Assembly (NCBI RefSeq): GCF_963169125.1
Contig: NC_084797.1
Location: 96,125,868-96,189,867, forward strand
DNA length: 64,000 nucleotides
Source: Humulus lupulus
Lineage: Eukaryota > Streptophyta > Magnoliopsida > Rosales > Cannabaceae
Reading direction: 5' to 3'
Position 1 is the stretch's first letter, and each line of letters opens with the position of its first letter. The translations under genes and the position numbers were made by a program. Positions 1 to 12,057 of the stretch are shown piece after piece. Below the pieces are notes generated by a model. It was not told where the DNA came from, did no database searches, and saw nothing but the letters and a program-made list of their open reading frames with translations.

Positions 1-1361
1 TGAGAGGTCCGGGAAACCTCAGACAGGCTGGGGGTGTGGATCAATCGAAAACTAGTCTTACCTCTCCCGGAGGTGCTAGCCCCCGGAGCCCCTTCGTTAG
101 GGTAAGCCGCGGCGTGGTGGGCCTCGATCTCCTCTTCCTCCGGCTGGGGGTCGGGGAACCTCTCCGCCCAACTAGGAGATAAAGTATTCTCGTCCCAGGC
201 TGCTTGGGTGATCACCTTAGACAGCTCCAGGGCGATCTGCTCTCGGATGTCAGCGGACACCTGACTTTGCCCCCTGCCACTCACTGGCTCGATGTTTTGG
301 AAAGAGGCGAGTAGCCCATACTCCCTCAAAGATTCGGAGGTCACAAGTCCCTCCACTTTCAACTCTTCCTCCGAAAGCCCTTCGTAGAACTTGGACCTCC
401 TTATCATCTCCGCACAGCGAGGTGTTCGCGGAACGACTTCTGCAAAATTCAAATACAAGCATTAGAGATCCTCCCAAAAAGCCAATCAAACGCAAAGAAA
501 AAAAGTTGAAAAGGAGAGAAAGGAGCACTTACCAGGGATTTTGAAGTCCAAAGATAGGGCTGGCACCCTCTTCAGCGGAAAGCCAGTCGTCAGGAACCAG
601 TACTCCCGGAGGTCCGGAACCCTCGCGGTATGACAGGTGGGGCACATCACGTCCGGGTGCCTTTCCAGCCTGTAAAACCCCACCTTGTCTGAATGACCCC
701 TCATAGGCTGAGACTTCAACCCGTAGAAGTACAGCACCTCCTCCGGGGTAGGAGCTTTCAGTTTCCGGGACTTGCAAAAGATGAACCACCCCGCTAGGAG
801 CTTGTAGCTGGGAGGAATCAACTGGAAGGGGGCAATCCCCGCCTTCACACAGAAATTGGCAAAGTAACTCCTTAGGGGCAAGTGCGCCCCACACACTATG
901 TGTGCCCAGCTCCAGGCACCAAAGCCCTCGTGACTCTAGCTAGTCGACTCGCCCAGCACCGACAGACGGTGCCACATCAGACCTGGGATGTTCTTCAGGC
1001 CTGCCTCGGAGGAATACAGCTCCAGCATGCCATAATTCCTGAAAAGGTTCGGCTTTTGGTCCATCTCCCAGATTGAACTATTGGAAGTCGGTGGGCTAGC
1101 CGCGACCACTTTCGCCTTTCCTTTCCCCTTTGCACCAGCGACAGGGGAACCCTTCTCCTGGGCAGAATCAGCCTCCCCCACAGCAAGGAGTTGTTCCTTT
1201 GAGATGTTCGTCACTGGACAAAAGAAAGAAAGAAGAAAACACTCTAAGCAGTCAGCACCCTTGTCATACCCTAGTGGTATCAAAGGCGTCGGGGAGACCC
1301 TCCCCGAAAACTGCTTGGAGAGGCTCCCACCGAGGTTACCGAGGGGTTGGCACCATGCCAC
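1..1361 (-). pseudogene. Antisense gene of T1 with gypsy-type transposon domain (Transposase_28-like)
   Basis: Read on the minus strand, 896 to 533 encodes a block with motifs typical of the 'putative gypsy type transposon' domain: LPLRSYF, GIAPFQLIPPSYKLLAGW, then an FYRL segment. At 532 the frame meets a consensus donor (GTAAGT) and at 440-441 an acceptor (TTTGCAG). Removing these 93 bases joins the frame to 439-62, which continues open (RRSKFYEGLSEEEL and an acidic region) to another GTAAG donor at 61. Upstream (about 1220 to 936) is a likely N-terminal exon with a Lys/Ala-rich stretch, separated from the domain by an in-frame stop near 935. The function of these antisense genes in Tat elements is not known. 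The spliced model is my inference; the frame and splice signals are seen. The gene continues past the left edge. Confidence 0.65.
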
Positions 1362-2406
1362 CCGAAGGGCAGCAAGGAACCAGACTCAGACTCCGAGCCT
1401 AAGCCCACCAAAAGAAGTGTTTTTCCAGAGAAAGACACCCTAAAGGCGTTCATGCTTATGCCCTAAAACAGCAAAACAAGGAACGACTTTCCAAACGCAA
1501 ATCGTCGAAGCATGCAAAAAGGCTACTTATCGACTCACATCAATCACATGCCTACCAAAGCCCTATTCACGCATGCACATAAGCGATAATGGCAGAAACC
1601 TCTACTCTAACAACTACCAACAACCTAAGGTTTGGGAGGAAAGAGCAAAGTAGAAATACTTACTGATATTCGGGTAGTTGGAGGTTGAAGGAATAACTGG
1701 ATCACTGCACAGCACGATCGCGAGAAGTAAAAGCTGCAAAGACGAACGGCGATTCAAACCAGGAACTTCGGCGAATAAACCCACTACCAAATTAAAAGAA
1801 AAGTTTCCAGATCCTTACCAAAAGAAGTGGCAAGTTCGGAGGAACGGAAGCTGGGAAGCCTGAGAGTTCGAAGGTTTGGAAATCTGAAAATCCAAAAGAC
1901 AGAGAATTTGAAAGCGTAAAGAGGAAGAAAGGTCCTTTCCCTAGTTTTTATAGCAGGGAAGAAGTCGTTTCGAATTCCTCAAATGGACGGTCCCGATCTT
2001 CCCATTCCGTGTGCATCAGATCCAACGGCTGGAGATGAAGCGACGATCCTATTTATGACTCCTCGGATGGGAATAAAGTATTTATTTCCCATCCTTACAC
2101 CACCTCGGGCCCGGAGTACCATTAAAAACCGTCAAATCATTACTCAGATGACTGACGCACGCATACTCAACCAGTCACCTCACGCACACGTCTTGGTCGC
2201 AGAACCATTCCCAGCATGCCACGTGGTCCTTGCCGCACTTGAGTACTTGAGTTCAAACAGAAGAAATTCCCTTTCTTTTTCATACTAACACTCAGGCGGG
2301 AAAAAGGAACCCTTCCGGGAACACAGAAGGTGGCCCCTCGCCTAATCTAAGAGACCGAAATACCCAGAGGACTGTACAAGCTCCCGGATCTCTCAAAGCT
2401 CCGTGA
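1362..2406. other. T1 3' untranslated region / leader of the antisense gene
   Basis: There is no convincing coding sequence on either strand; short open frames here lack recognisable motifs. On the minus strand the stretch from about 1920 to 1230 looks like a plant 5' leader with one or more introns: pyrimidine-rich, with acceptor-like TTTGTCCAG just before the first coding block of the antisense gene. Confidence 0.4.
1945..1952 (-). promoter_or_regulatory. Candidate TATA box for the T1 antisense gene
   Basis: The minus strand reads CTATAAAAACTAGGG here, a good plant TATA box. Transcription starting about 30 bases downstream would enter a pyrimidine-rich leader and then the antisense coding exons. 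It lies in the element's 3' region, 470 bases inside the LTR, so it would be an internal promoter firing against the element. Sequence match only. Confidence 0.4.
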
Positions 2407-2420
2407 CCTTGGGGGGTAAA
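2407..2420 (+). promoter_or_regulatory. Polypurine tract of T1
   Basis: A G-rich tract ending GGGGGGTAAA abuts the LTR start TGTTATCC. This is the plus-strand primer for second-strand synthesis and fixes the element's orientation. Confidence 0.75.
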
Positions 2421-3309
2421 TGTTATCCAGATTTCCGGATAGCGTTTAGATTGATGTCCTCGGGGAAGCAGAATTATCGATGTCTTTCACGGTAGGTGAC
2501 CAGAGCTCGCGGATGGACAGAAAGGCTTCGCCTCTCCTGTTTAGTGTCCGGATTACTCTTCCAAGCAAACACAACACGGAAACTCGTCAACTCTCCCGGA
2601 CTCCCGAAGAGGTGTCCTTCGGGGAAGCCCCTTCCAGGAGAAGCTCTTCGAGTGGTCTCCGCGGAAACAGTTCCGTGCCTCGCATGGAACAAAACCAAGC
2701 GGTCGAGTCCTGGAGGAGGCATATTTGGAATGATATCCACCTGACACAGGATCCTGCCTGACACGCCCGTCAGGTCAAAGCCGCACACATCCCAGCACGC
2801 CTAAGGGTACCTTTTCGCCTACTGTTCCGCTGACAACTTGGAAAAGACGGCTGACTTTGTCTGTTCCCCATACTTTCACGTAAATATACCCACATAGAGT
2901 CTTGTAGCCATGCTACTACAATAATTGTATCCCCTATTTATGGCTGGTGTAATTAAGACTCATGTACGTAGAGAAAAACCCTAATCCAAAACCCTAGCTA
3001 TAAAGACCCCTTCATTTTACAAGAAGAGGGACGGCGAACGAATCATATAGCAAGAACTCTACTAAAATCTCTCTAGCTTCATCTTCTTCAAGAGAACCCG
3101 AGAGAAACACTGTGAGTGTGTGAAGTTCTTGTACACCAGCCATCTTACTGTAACCTTTTCCAAGTATAATAACATCGACTCGTGGACTAGGGCTTGTTAA
3201 CGCCTGAACCACGTAAAAACACTGTTTGTTTAGTTACATTTCAGCATTTCTACAGTTCTTATCTTTTCATTATTCTTTTTGTATTCGTTTCCGAAAAACT
3301 CGGTAAACA
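2421..3309 (+). repeat. 3' LTR of T1 (889 bp)
   Basis: Begins TGTTATCC after the purine tract and ends GGTAAACA at the breakpoint in element A's integrase. The right boundary was set by comparing the interrupted integrase with the intact copy in element C, where similarity resumes at 'cacatacaactcagc'. It contains a TATA-like CTATAAAG near 2998. The ORF at 3012-3212 on the minus strand is an LTR shadow. Confidence 0.7.
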
Positions 3310-6300
3310 CCTCACATACAACTCAGCATATTGATCCACAGTATATGTTGATCTTAATGGAAGAAAATGGGCTGACTTAGTGTATCTATCCACTATCACC
3401 CACATCGAGTCATGAAGCCCCACTGTTCTGGGTAAACCTCCCACAAAATCCATAGTAATGTCCTCCCATTTCCACTCGGGAATACCAAAAGGCTGAAGCA
3501 ACCCTGCTGGTCACTGATGCTCAGCTTTCACCCGTAGATAGGTTAAGCATCTGACTACGTACTCCACCACATCCTTTTTCATCCCGGGCCACCAATATAA
3601 CATCCGTAAATCCTGGTACATCTTCGTGGTACCCGGATGAAGCGAGTACGGCGTCGTATGAGACTCATCTAGTATCTCACGTCTGATCCCCTCATAAGCT
3701 GGAACACATATCCGTCCCTGATACCGAAGCAAACCAACCATAGATATAGAATAGTCCTTAGCTACTCCCGCTAAGACATTCTCTCTAATCCCTTGTAACT
3801 GAGCGTCTGCCAACTGTCCTTCTCTGATCCGCTCTAGCAGGGTCGACTGCAGAGTAATATTGGCCAATCGGCCTACCGCCAACTCTATCCCCGCTCTGAC
3901 CATCTCATCAGCTAACTCCCTTGAGATCTGGATGGAACTATATAACTAACCTGGGCCTCTCCGGCGCAATGCATCTGCCACCACATTGGCTTTCCTTGGA
4001 TGGTAAAGAATATCACAATCATAGTCCTTTACCAACTGAAGCCAATGCCTCTATCTCATGTTCAGGTCTTTCTGTGTAAAGAAATACTTCAGACTCTTAT
4101 GGTTAGTATACACCTCGCACTTCTCCCCATACAAGTAGTGTCGCCAAATCTTCAGTGCGAATACCACCGCTGCTATCTCCAAATCATGGGTAGGATACCA
4201 CTGTTCATACTCCTTCAGCTGTTGTGATGCATAATCTATAACCTTCTCATTCTACATCAACACACAGCCTAAACCCAACCTCGATGCATCGCAGTAAACA
4301 ATAAACTTGCCTTCCTCCGAAGGAAGACTCAACACAGGTGCTGTAATAAGTCGTCACTTCAACTCTTCAAAATTGCCTTCGCACTTGTCTGACCAGATAA
4401 ACTTCAAATTCTTCCATGTCAATTCTGTCATCGGTGTCGCTTTCTTTGAGAAGCCCTCTACAAACCGTCTATAGTAACCTGCTAAACCAAGAAAACTGCA
4501 CAGCTCTAAGGCGTTCCTTGGCCTCAGCCAATCCCTAACTGCCTCTACCTTAGATGGATCCAACTTAATCCCATCTGCACCCACTATATGTCCAAGAATG
4601 TCACTTCTGGTAGCCAAAATTCACATTTCTTAAACATGGCGTACAGCTGATGCTCCCTCAACCTCTAAAGAACTTGTCGAAGATGAAGCTCGTGCTCTAC
4701 CTCTGAACTGGAATACACTAAGATGTCGTCGATGAAGACAATAACGAACTGATCCAGAACATCCTTGATCACCCTGTTCATTAGATCCATAAAGGTTGCT
4801 GGGGCATTGGTCAAACCAAATGACATGACCAGAAACTCATAGTGCCCGTACCACATTCGGAAGGCCGTCTTCGGTATGTCCTCATCCTTGATCCTCAGCT
4901 GGTGATAACCTGATCGAAGATCAATCTTTGAGAACACCGTCTTACCCTGCAGCTGGTTGAACAAGTCATCAATCCTTGGTAGGGGATACTTATTCTTGAT
5001 AGTCAACTTGTTCAATTCTTGGTAATCTATACACATTCTCAAAGTCCCGTCCTTCTTCTTTACAAATAAAACTGGAGCACCCCATGGCGAGTAACTAGGC
5101 CTGATAAACCCCAAATCCAGAAGCTCCTGCAGCTATATCGTTAATTCTTTCAGTTCCGTCGGTGCCATCCTATATGGTGCCCTCGACACTGGCTTTGTCC
5201 CTAGCGCCAACTCAATAACAAATTGAACTTCTCTACGCAGCGGCAACCCTGGCAAGTCCTCAGGAAACACATCTAAGAACTCGCAAACCAATCTGGTCTC
5301 CTCCGGTCCTACTGGTGAAACCCTGGTGGTAACCACCAAACTAGCCAGAAATCCTATGCATCCACCCTGTAACAAGTCTCTGGCTCTCAACACTGATATC
5401 CTGGGTACGCGGGGTCCATGCACCGCTCCCACAAAAACAAAGGGATCCTCGCCCTCTGGCTCAAAAGTCACCATCTTCTTCCTGCAGTCAATGGTAGCTC
5501 CATATCTAACCAACCAATCCATACCTAGAATCATATCAAAGTCCTCCATATTCAACTTAATCAAGTCTACTGATAACTCCCTACCATCAACTATCACTGG
5601 CAGTGTTCTAATCCACCTCCTAAATACTACCAGTTCCCCTGTAGGCAAAATAGCCCCAAACCCTGAAACACAATACTCACTAGGTCTACATAGTCTATCA
5701 ATCACCTTACTAGAAACAAATGAGTGTGTAGCACTAGAGTCAATCAATATAGTAAAAGGAGTGCCAGCACTAGAAAGCTGACTTGTCACTACCGAGGGAC
5801 TAGCCTCGTCCTCCGCCTGCATCAGGGTGAACACTCAAGCTGGAGTCAAGTTGTCCACCTTCCCCGCATCTCCCTTCTTCACTGTCGGGCAGTCTTTCTT
5901 GAGGTGTCCCACCACCCCGCACACAGAACAGGCCTTAGCCCGACATTCGCTTGGATGGCGTCTTCTGTACCTCGTGCACTCAGGATAAGTCCTCCATGTA
6001 TCACCGCCTCCCTGACGGCCACCCTGAGTACCCCAACTTTTCCTATCAGAACCAGGAGCGATCAAAGCATCAGGGGTCTTCTTCTTCAAATCACTGGGGC
6101 CTCCACCCCTACCAAAACCAACATATGGAGGCACTACCCTGCGGCCGTCTCGTCTCACTGCACTTTCTCTCCAAATCTTATACTCCGCTTCCTCAGCGGT
6201 AATAGCCTTCTCTAAATCCTGGGCATAAGTTGTCCCTCCAGGAACTGTCGTAATCCTTACATCTCGGGCAATCATAGCATTAAGCCCTCTAATGAATCTA

Positions 6301-6950
6301 TCCTGCCTAGCTACATCAATAGGCACAAGATCTGGTGCAAACTTCGCAAGTTTGTCAAACTTTAGGGCATACTCTGTAACTGTCATACTGCCCTGAACTA
6401 GCCCTACGAACTCATTTACTTTTTCTGCCCTGATGGCAACATTATAATACTTCTGACTAAACAAGTCCTTGACTGCTTCCCAAGTCAAAGCAGTAACATC
6501 CCTGGTCTATGATGCCACCTCCCACAAGATTCGGGCATCCTCTCTCAGCATATATGTGGCACAGACCACTCTGTCATGTCCCTCTACCCTCATAAAATCA
6601 AGAATGGTAGTAATCATCGTCATCCACTGTTCAGCCTTTAGTGGATCAGGTCCTCCCTAAAAAATCGGGGGTTTTTGCTTCCTGAACCGCTCATACAACA
6701 GTTCCCACTTGTTCCCAACCTCAACTGGCTGCACAACAGGTACCACTGTAGGTGGCGCAATGTGGGCATCACTCCCAGATGGAGCCTGCTGCTACAAAAT
6801 TCAGATCTGTTCATCTTGACTCTGTAGCCGAGCCTGCATATCTGCCATAAGCAGCTGCCAGTTCACAGGGACTGGCGGAGGGGTCTGGCCCTGATCATCA
6901 TCTCTAGTCTTAGACCTGCCAGCTAGTCGCGTAGATTTTCTTGGACGCAT
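3310..6950 (-). pseudogene. Gag-pol polyprotein of element A (broken, C-terminus lost)
   Basis: ATG at 6948-6950 starts a frame beginning like element C's (Arg/Lys/Ser-rich start, then QTPPP). Order along the minus strand: gag; CCHC zinc knuckle ([15 protein letters not shown], about 5888-5935); aspartic protease (LIDSSATHSFV, about 5715-5750, where C has DSG); reverse transcriptase (5114-4665, [11 protein letters not shown]); RNase H (about 4330-3990); integrase zinc domain (about 3690-3520) with H-H kept but the last Cys replaced by Tyr; and the start of the catalytic core. The first half shares one frame with nonsense codons near 6490, 5835 and 5133. The frame changes between 4665 and 4617. 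The integrase core is cut at 3310 by T1. It once copied and integrated the element; it cannot now. Confidence 0.85.
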
Positions 6951-7352
6951 AATTATCCAAGTCAATCTGCAATCAACGACTCGACAATCATACTACGATG
7001 ACAGGGTAATAATCCTTTCATGATCCATCACTGGAAGTCCAATCATTCAAAAGCAATCAATTTCATAGAAATTTATCCAAATATTCATCCATATATTCAT
7101 TCACATGCATAGCAGTGATGATAAGCACACCTCAATAACGTCATGCAATAGTCAAGGGCCAGGCCCTATCAGTATCTCATGCTCCCTATTAATCAAACAG
7201 ATATCAACAGTCATATCTCATTCAAATCATTTAAGCACATAATCATGTGTACACAATTACCAAACACTGAGTCGACCTTGTCTTTTGCGACGAATGTACA
7301 TGTCCAGCTAGTCTTCAGGAACCCATAAACCTAGGATGCTCTGATACCAAAT
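6951..7352 (-). promoter_or_regulatory. Leader and tRNA-Met primer binding site of element A
   Basis: Minus-strand TGGTATCAGAGC at 7338-7349 is complementary to the 3' end of initiator tRNA-Met, the usual first-strand primer in this clade. The rest of the leader, up to the gag start at 6950, shows no coding sequence. Confidence 0.85.
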
Positions 7353-8652
7353 TTTAATGCCCTGGATAGCCAAGACCGTTACACTGTGTGTTTATAAAAG
7401 TGCTAGACTTGCTAATGAAGTCATTTAATTAAAAACGTGTTACTGAAACTATAATGGAACTAGGGTTAAAATATTTTGGTCTCAAAAGCCGCATTTCTTA
7501 TAAATAACATTTTCTGTTCACACGGCATCCCAAAAATAATAAGATTAAGACCATTTACCAAGATTCAAGATTTAAATACAGTAATTAGCCATTCTAAGGA
7601 AAAACAGACTGTTAGGCATTCCTTGTCCTGATCCACTCCTCGGCCATGGCGACCGAACAACTGACTATGTACATTCAGCCCCACAGTTCCCCATCTCAGG
7701 ATTGGTCTAACTTGCCTTTGCCTTTACTTGCACCACGTAGCAACCGTGAGCCAAGGTCCAGCAAGAAAATACAATAGTAGAGCATAAACAATCAACAGAT
7801 AATCCAATATCTCATATCACATAAACATGTTCTCAACAGTTTAAGCATTCATGCTAACCAAGTATTCAGCATACCAAACATATCACCTCATATCAATAAT
7901 CAATTCATAAATGATAACTAGGGTTAGCGCCCTTAGGCCGCACCCTCTGTTTATCCCACTGACTCCAGCCCACTTAAACCGAGCTCAGTGAATATTAAGC
8001 TGTCCTTGGCTACCAGTGGCCAAGCCGTGCCCTGTGCGTAAATATTGTATACGGCACCCTTAGGCTGTTTATCCCATGTCCCATGGAATAATACCATCTA
8101 TGACATTATACAGATATCAAGAGCACTTAGTCCCATCACAAACATATAACCGGGTGCAGTTTTCTTACCTTTAAATTCGCTAGCTTCGTTCACTTGATCC
8201 TTGAGCACGATCCCTCTTGAGCCCTAGCGCACACCTAGTCACAACCATAGGTCAAAATTGTCACCAAACCTCAAGTCCAAGACCTAGCCTCGGGACCAAT
8301 CCTGAGCCCTCGGGAAGCTCTAATTCCACCAAACGGGGTGGTGGAATCGAACCCCGAACCCCCGGTCAAAAACCCTTGAAAATAACTCAAAAACCCATTT
8401 CTGGAAACAGGGTAGCGCTACAATGCTCTAAGGAGGGCGCTACAGCGCTAAAAACAGAGCCCAAAATCGTCCCAAGGCACTTGTCCTAGCGCTACAGCGC
8501 CCAAAGGCTAGCACTGTAGCGCTAGTCACAGAACAGCTAAATGCTGTTTTTCCCTCCTTCGACTTTCCCCGACCCAAACCTTACCAAAACTTCTCCAAAC
8601 TTCCACCAAACCTAGAATCAAGCTTGCTAACATGTCTAACTCATCCCAAGCA
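7353..8652 (-). repeat. 5' LTR of element A, part next to the primer site
   Basis: Matches the end of C's LTR ('..CCAGGGCGTTACA' on the minus strand), though the terminal bases have decayed. It is interrupted at 8652 by the solo LTR and resumes at 10958. It contains the palindromic cassette at 8413-8522. The ORF at 8217-8489 lies within the LTR and has no protein motif. Confidence 0.8.
8413..8522. repeat. Palindromic AGCGCTAC cassette in the LTR of A
   Basis: AGCGCTA or its complement TAGCGCT appears several times within about 110 bases, together with the compound palindromes AGCGCTACAGCGC and GGCGCTACAGCGC. An equivalent position in the LTRs of B, C and F holds a different GC-rich cassette. 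Confidence 0.6.
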
Positions 8653-10952
8653 TGTAACGCCCTAGATAGCCAGGACCGCTACACTGTGTACACATAAAAG
8701 TGCAAGACCTGCTAATCAAGTCATTAGTTTAAAAAAATGTGTCACTAAACATGTATGAGCTAGGGTTAAAAAGGTTTTGGTCTCAAAAGTTTCATTTTAT
8801 ATAGTTAAACTGTTATATACATGGGATTCCAAAAGAAATAGAGTTAAAAGTTGGTTTAAAGACTTCCAAAAATTACATTAACAACTGTTAGCCATATTAA
8901 GGCAAAATAGACAATCCATGGGTCTCCCGTCCCTGCCTAAACCTCAACTGTGGCGGCCAATTAGCTGATCATGTACATTCCACATGCAGAGCTCTCCAAT
9001 CAAGGCTGATCAAGCTTACCCTTGCCTTTACCTGCTCCATGTAGCACCCGTGAGCCAAGGCCCAGCAAGAAAACATTATGTGCAACACAAGCAGCAATAA
9101 CAGATAACAACTCACCAAGCATGAACTCTCATCATATAATCCACATTAATCAATCAGCATAAATTAAGAATCATGGATGCAATCAAACACTTATAATATT
9201 CATATCAAATAGTAATCAGGGCCGATGACTTAGGCCGCACCCTCTGTTTAACCCACTGACTCCGGTCCGCTTAAACTGAGCTCAGTGCATATTAAGTTGT
9301 CCTTGGCTACCAGTGGCCAAGTCGCGCCCTGTGCGCTAGTGTAACCCTTGGCATCCTTAGGCCGTTGGTTCACTAATTAGCTTGCATGGCATAATACCAT
9401 CTTTTCAAGCATACACAATAGGGAACCCTTAGTCCCATAACATACTTTCAACCAGGCGCAGTTTTCTTACCTTTAGTCTTTACGGTTTTCGGATTACGAG
9501 CGACGCTCCTCAAGCACGATCCGTTCCCGAGCCTAAGCTTTTATCACCTAGTCACAACCAAGGTATAAGGTTCCATTAATATTCAAATTAGGGTTTCTGG
9601 TTACAAAACTAACTTCTGGGAATCCGAATTCCACCAAGCACGGTGGTGAAATTTATCCCGAGCATTCTAGATCACATTCCCATGCCTAAAATCCCCAAAA
9701 GTTCAAGTGCACAACTAAGGGCTACTGCCCTTGAAGCTTAGCCGTGGCCCTAGCCTCAAAACAGAACCAAGGACCACCCTGGGCAAAGACACGCGCCTCG
9801 GCCCTTGCAATGGGCGCCGCGACGCTCACCCCTGGCCGAGCCTCCTTGGCTCATCTTCAACCTAGGGCCGCAGCACTCTATAACAGAGCCACGACCCTTC
9901 CCTTCGACCCCAGAAAACCCACCATTTTCAACATGTAAACCTCATCCAAAGCCATCCCAAAGTTTCCCATTTCAACACCCAAGAACCCCAACACTTTCAT
10001 AGCAAGTTAAGCCACACAATTCAGCAGAAAATTCAACCTAAAACTCATAGAAATCACACTCCTAATTCTTGAAACTAAAGAACATAAACACTCAAAGCTA
10101 ACCAGTCAAAAACTCAAATTCAAACCTTTAATTCGTGAATTAAATCTTACCTCTTCAGTTGGATCCTTTCTCTATTCAAAACCTAGCTAGTTTTCAAAGC
10201 TTTCTAGCTCAAATTCCACCCTAAACATCAATGGTACAAACACCTCCATACCCAGCTGAAAACTCAGAATTTTTAAACCAAAGAGAGAAAGATATCCCTG
10301 CTTACCTTAGTGTTGATTCAATTCCTTGGATGAGTCTTGAACTAAGCCTCAAAATCCAGCCTCACTTCCCAGAAATTCCCAGCTCAAAAGTCCCAGAATT
10401 TCTCTACTTCTCCTTTGAGTTTTCACTTAGTTTCCCTTGTGTTTTCCTTGAGAGAGAGGAAAGAAGAACTGAGAAAGAATGTTTAGGTTGGTTTAGTCTT
10501 TCTACGGGTTTCCTCGAGCTTGTCTTATCCGTTAAGTTAATCCCAAGGCTCGGGGTGCCGGAACCGTAAAATCCCCCAATATTCCTGCCTAGACTTCCTA
10601 ACCTCAAATATATCTCCATATATTTATTTTCATAACCCGATAATCTAAATAGCTACCCGATACCTAAAATACCCCTGACTTATCCAAAGTCAGCTATTAA
10701 GCCTTGTTGTGACTTTTCCCCGCTAACTAGCCCTAGGATCGCCTTGAGTCGTGCTCTGCAAACCTACCCACATAATAATGTGGTTCTCACATATATCACA
10801 TATGTATATCATATTATCATACAAACATTATTAATCATATAATTATGCATCTATGTCTATAAAGTCATTCAATTCATATTAAACCCTATAATGCCCTCCT
10901 GGCACAATAATCAAGGCCCTTAAGCCTCATTAGTGAATTTGGGGTCATTACA
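8653..10952 (-). mobile_element. Solo LTR (F) of a chromodomain Gypsy family, 2300 bp
   Basis: Starts TGTAACGCCC and ends TCATTACA, the same ends as the LTRs of C in plus orientation. It is flanked by identical 5-bp duplications AAGCA (8648-8652 and 10953-10957). There is no internal sequence, so this is a classic product of recombination between the two LTRs of one insertion. It sits inside the 5' LTR of A. ORFs at 9744-10002 and 10231-10619 fall within it and have no recognisable domain. Confidence 0.9.
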
Positions 10953-10957
10953 AAGCA

Positions 10958-12057
10958 TCTCAACCATACAAAACTTAAACACATGCACCTTTAATCTCAA
11001 AATTCACCATGGTTGAACGTCAAACTCAGAAACTTCAGCAAAACAACCAAAACCTCATAATTTAGAGCTAGAATTTCATACCTTCAATGAAGATTCGGCC
11101 TTAAGTTAGCCTCTACACCTCCTTGGCTTACTCCTCCTCAAACCCTTAAGTTGAATTCCCTAGAGTTCCCATCAAATTCAGCTTAGACATCATAGTTCAA
11201 CACCAAAACTAGAAACTGAAGAAAACTTCAAAGTCTTACCTCAACTGAATGAATTGCTCTGCCAATCCCTCAAGCAAGAACAGGGATCCTAGCCTCTAGC
11301 TCTTGCCCAAACTCTTCCTGAGTTTCTGCTCCAAAAGACTTCAAGAACTGATGGGGGAAAGCCAAACCGACCTTGAAAAATACCCTGTTTTCCTTTCCCT
11401 TCTTTTTTTTTTCTTTTCTTTTCTTTCTTTTCTTCAGAGTTTCCAGCCTTTTCTACACTTCCCACTAAGGCATAAAACCTGAGTTATACTTATCCTTTAT
11501 ATGCCAAATGACCACAATACTCTCCCCTTTAATTCTAAATCTTTTAATCCACCTAGGGGCATTTTGGTCATTTCACCCAATTCCCGCTAATTCCTCGAGT
11601 GTCTCTAATATTTTCTGCTTACTTCCCGATACCTAATTAATCACCAATTATATTCCTTAATATCAAAATTAACCCCAATATATTCTCTAAATTCCCATTT
11701 ATACCCCCAGGCTCGCCCCGAGCCGGGTATAAATCCCCGCTGTGACTTTTTTGCTAACCTGCTCACTAGGATCGTCTCGAATCACAAATCACAAATATAT
11801 CCACATAATAATGTTGTCTCAACAATTATAACATATATATATATACAGTTATGCCCTCAACGGGCCAAAATTACAATTATGCCCTTTCTAAACTAATCAG
11901 GGCCTACATGCATACTAATACACATAGTCTTGCATCTCAGATATTCAAATGGTCATATAGGATAATTTTAATCAATAAATCACATATATTCCAATTATTC
12001 CCTCCCGACACACTAATCAAGGCCCTTAAGCTTTATTAGTAAATTTGGGTCGTTACA
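10958..12057 (-). repeat. 5' LTR of element A, outer part
   Basis: Continues the LTR interrupted at 8652 and ends GTTACA at 12057. The sequence near the end (CTTTATTAGTAAATTTGGGTCG) parallels the terminus of C's LTR. Total length without the solo LTR is about 2400 bp. It includes a pyrimidine-rich run near 11400-11440. Confidence 0.8.

Larger units (their letters stand above)
1..3309 (+). mobile_element. Tat-type Ty3/Gypsy element T1, 3' part (left end outside window)
   Basis: Only the 3' region and 3' LTR are present. A purine tract directly precedes an LTR beginning TGTTATCC at 2421, which sets the element on the plus strand. The internal part holds a gene on the opposite strand (62 to about 1361). 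The LTR ends at 3309, exactly where the integrase reading frame of element A is broken, so T1 sits inside A. The five bases after the LTR, CCTCA, would be the target duplication, but the other copy is outside the window. The Tat assignment rests on the antisense gene and the style of the purine tract; no pol sequence is visible. Confidence 0.75.
3310..12057 (-). mobile_element. Chromodomain-type Ty3/Gypsy element A, interrupted and decayed
   Basis: Minus-strand element with gag-pol (6950 to 3310), primer binding site (7338-7349) and 5' LTR (7353-12057, split by a solo LTR at 8653-10952). Its 3' half (rest of integrase, chromodomain, 3' LTR) must lie left of the window beyond T1. The LTR ends GTTACA at 12057. 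Bases 12058-12062 would be its target duplication, AGATG. Protein motifs match the intact relative C closely, so it belongs to the same superfamily and probably the same Tekay/Del-like clade, as a distinct older copy. Confidence 0.8.

Noticed and set aside
7338..7349. tRNA gene signature (TGGTATCAGAGC complement), also at 18453 and 29597
   Set aside because: Only the 12-base primer site complementary to the tRNA 3' end is present; no tRNA cloverleaf is found around it.
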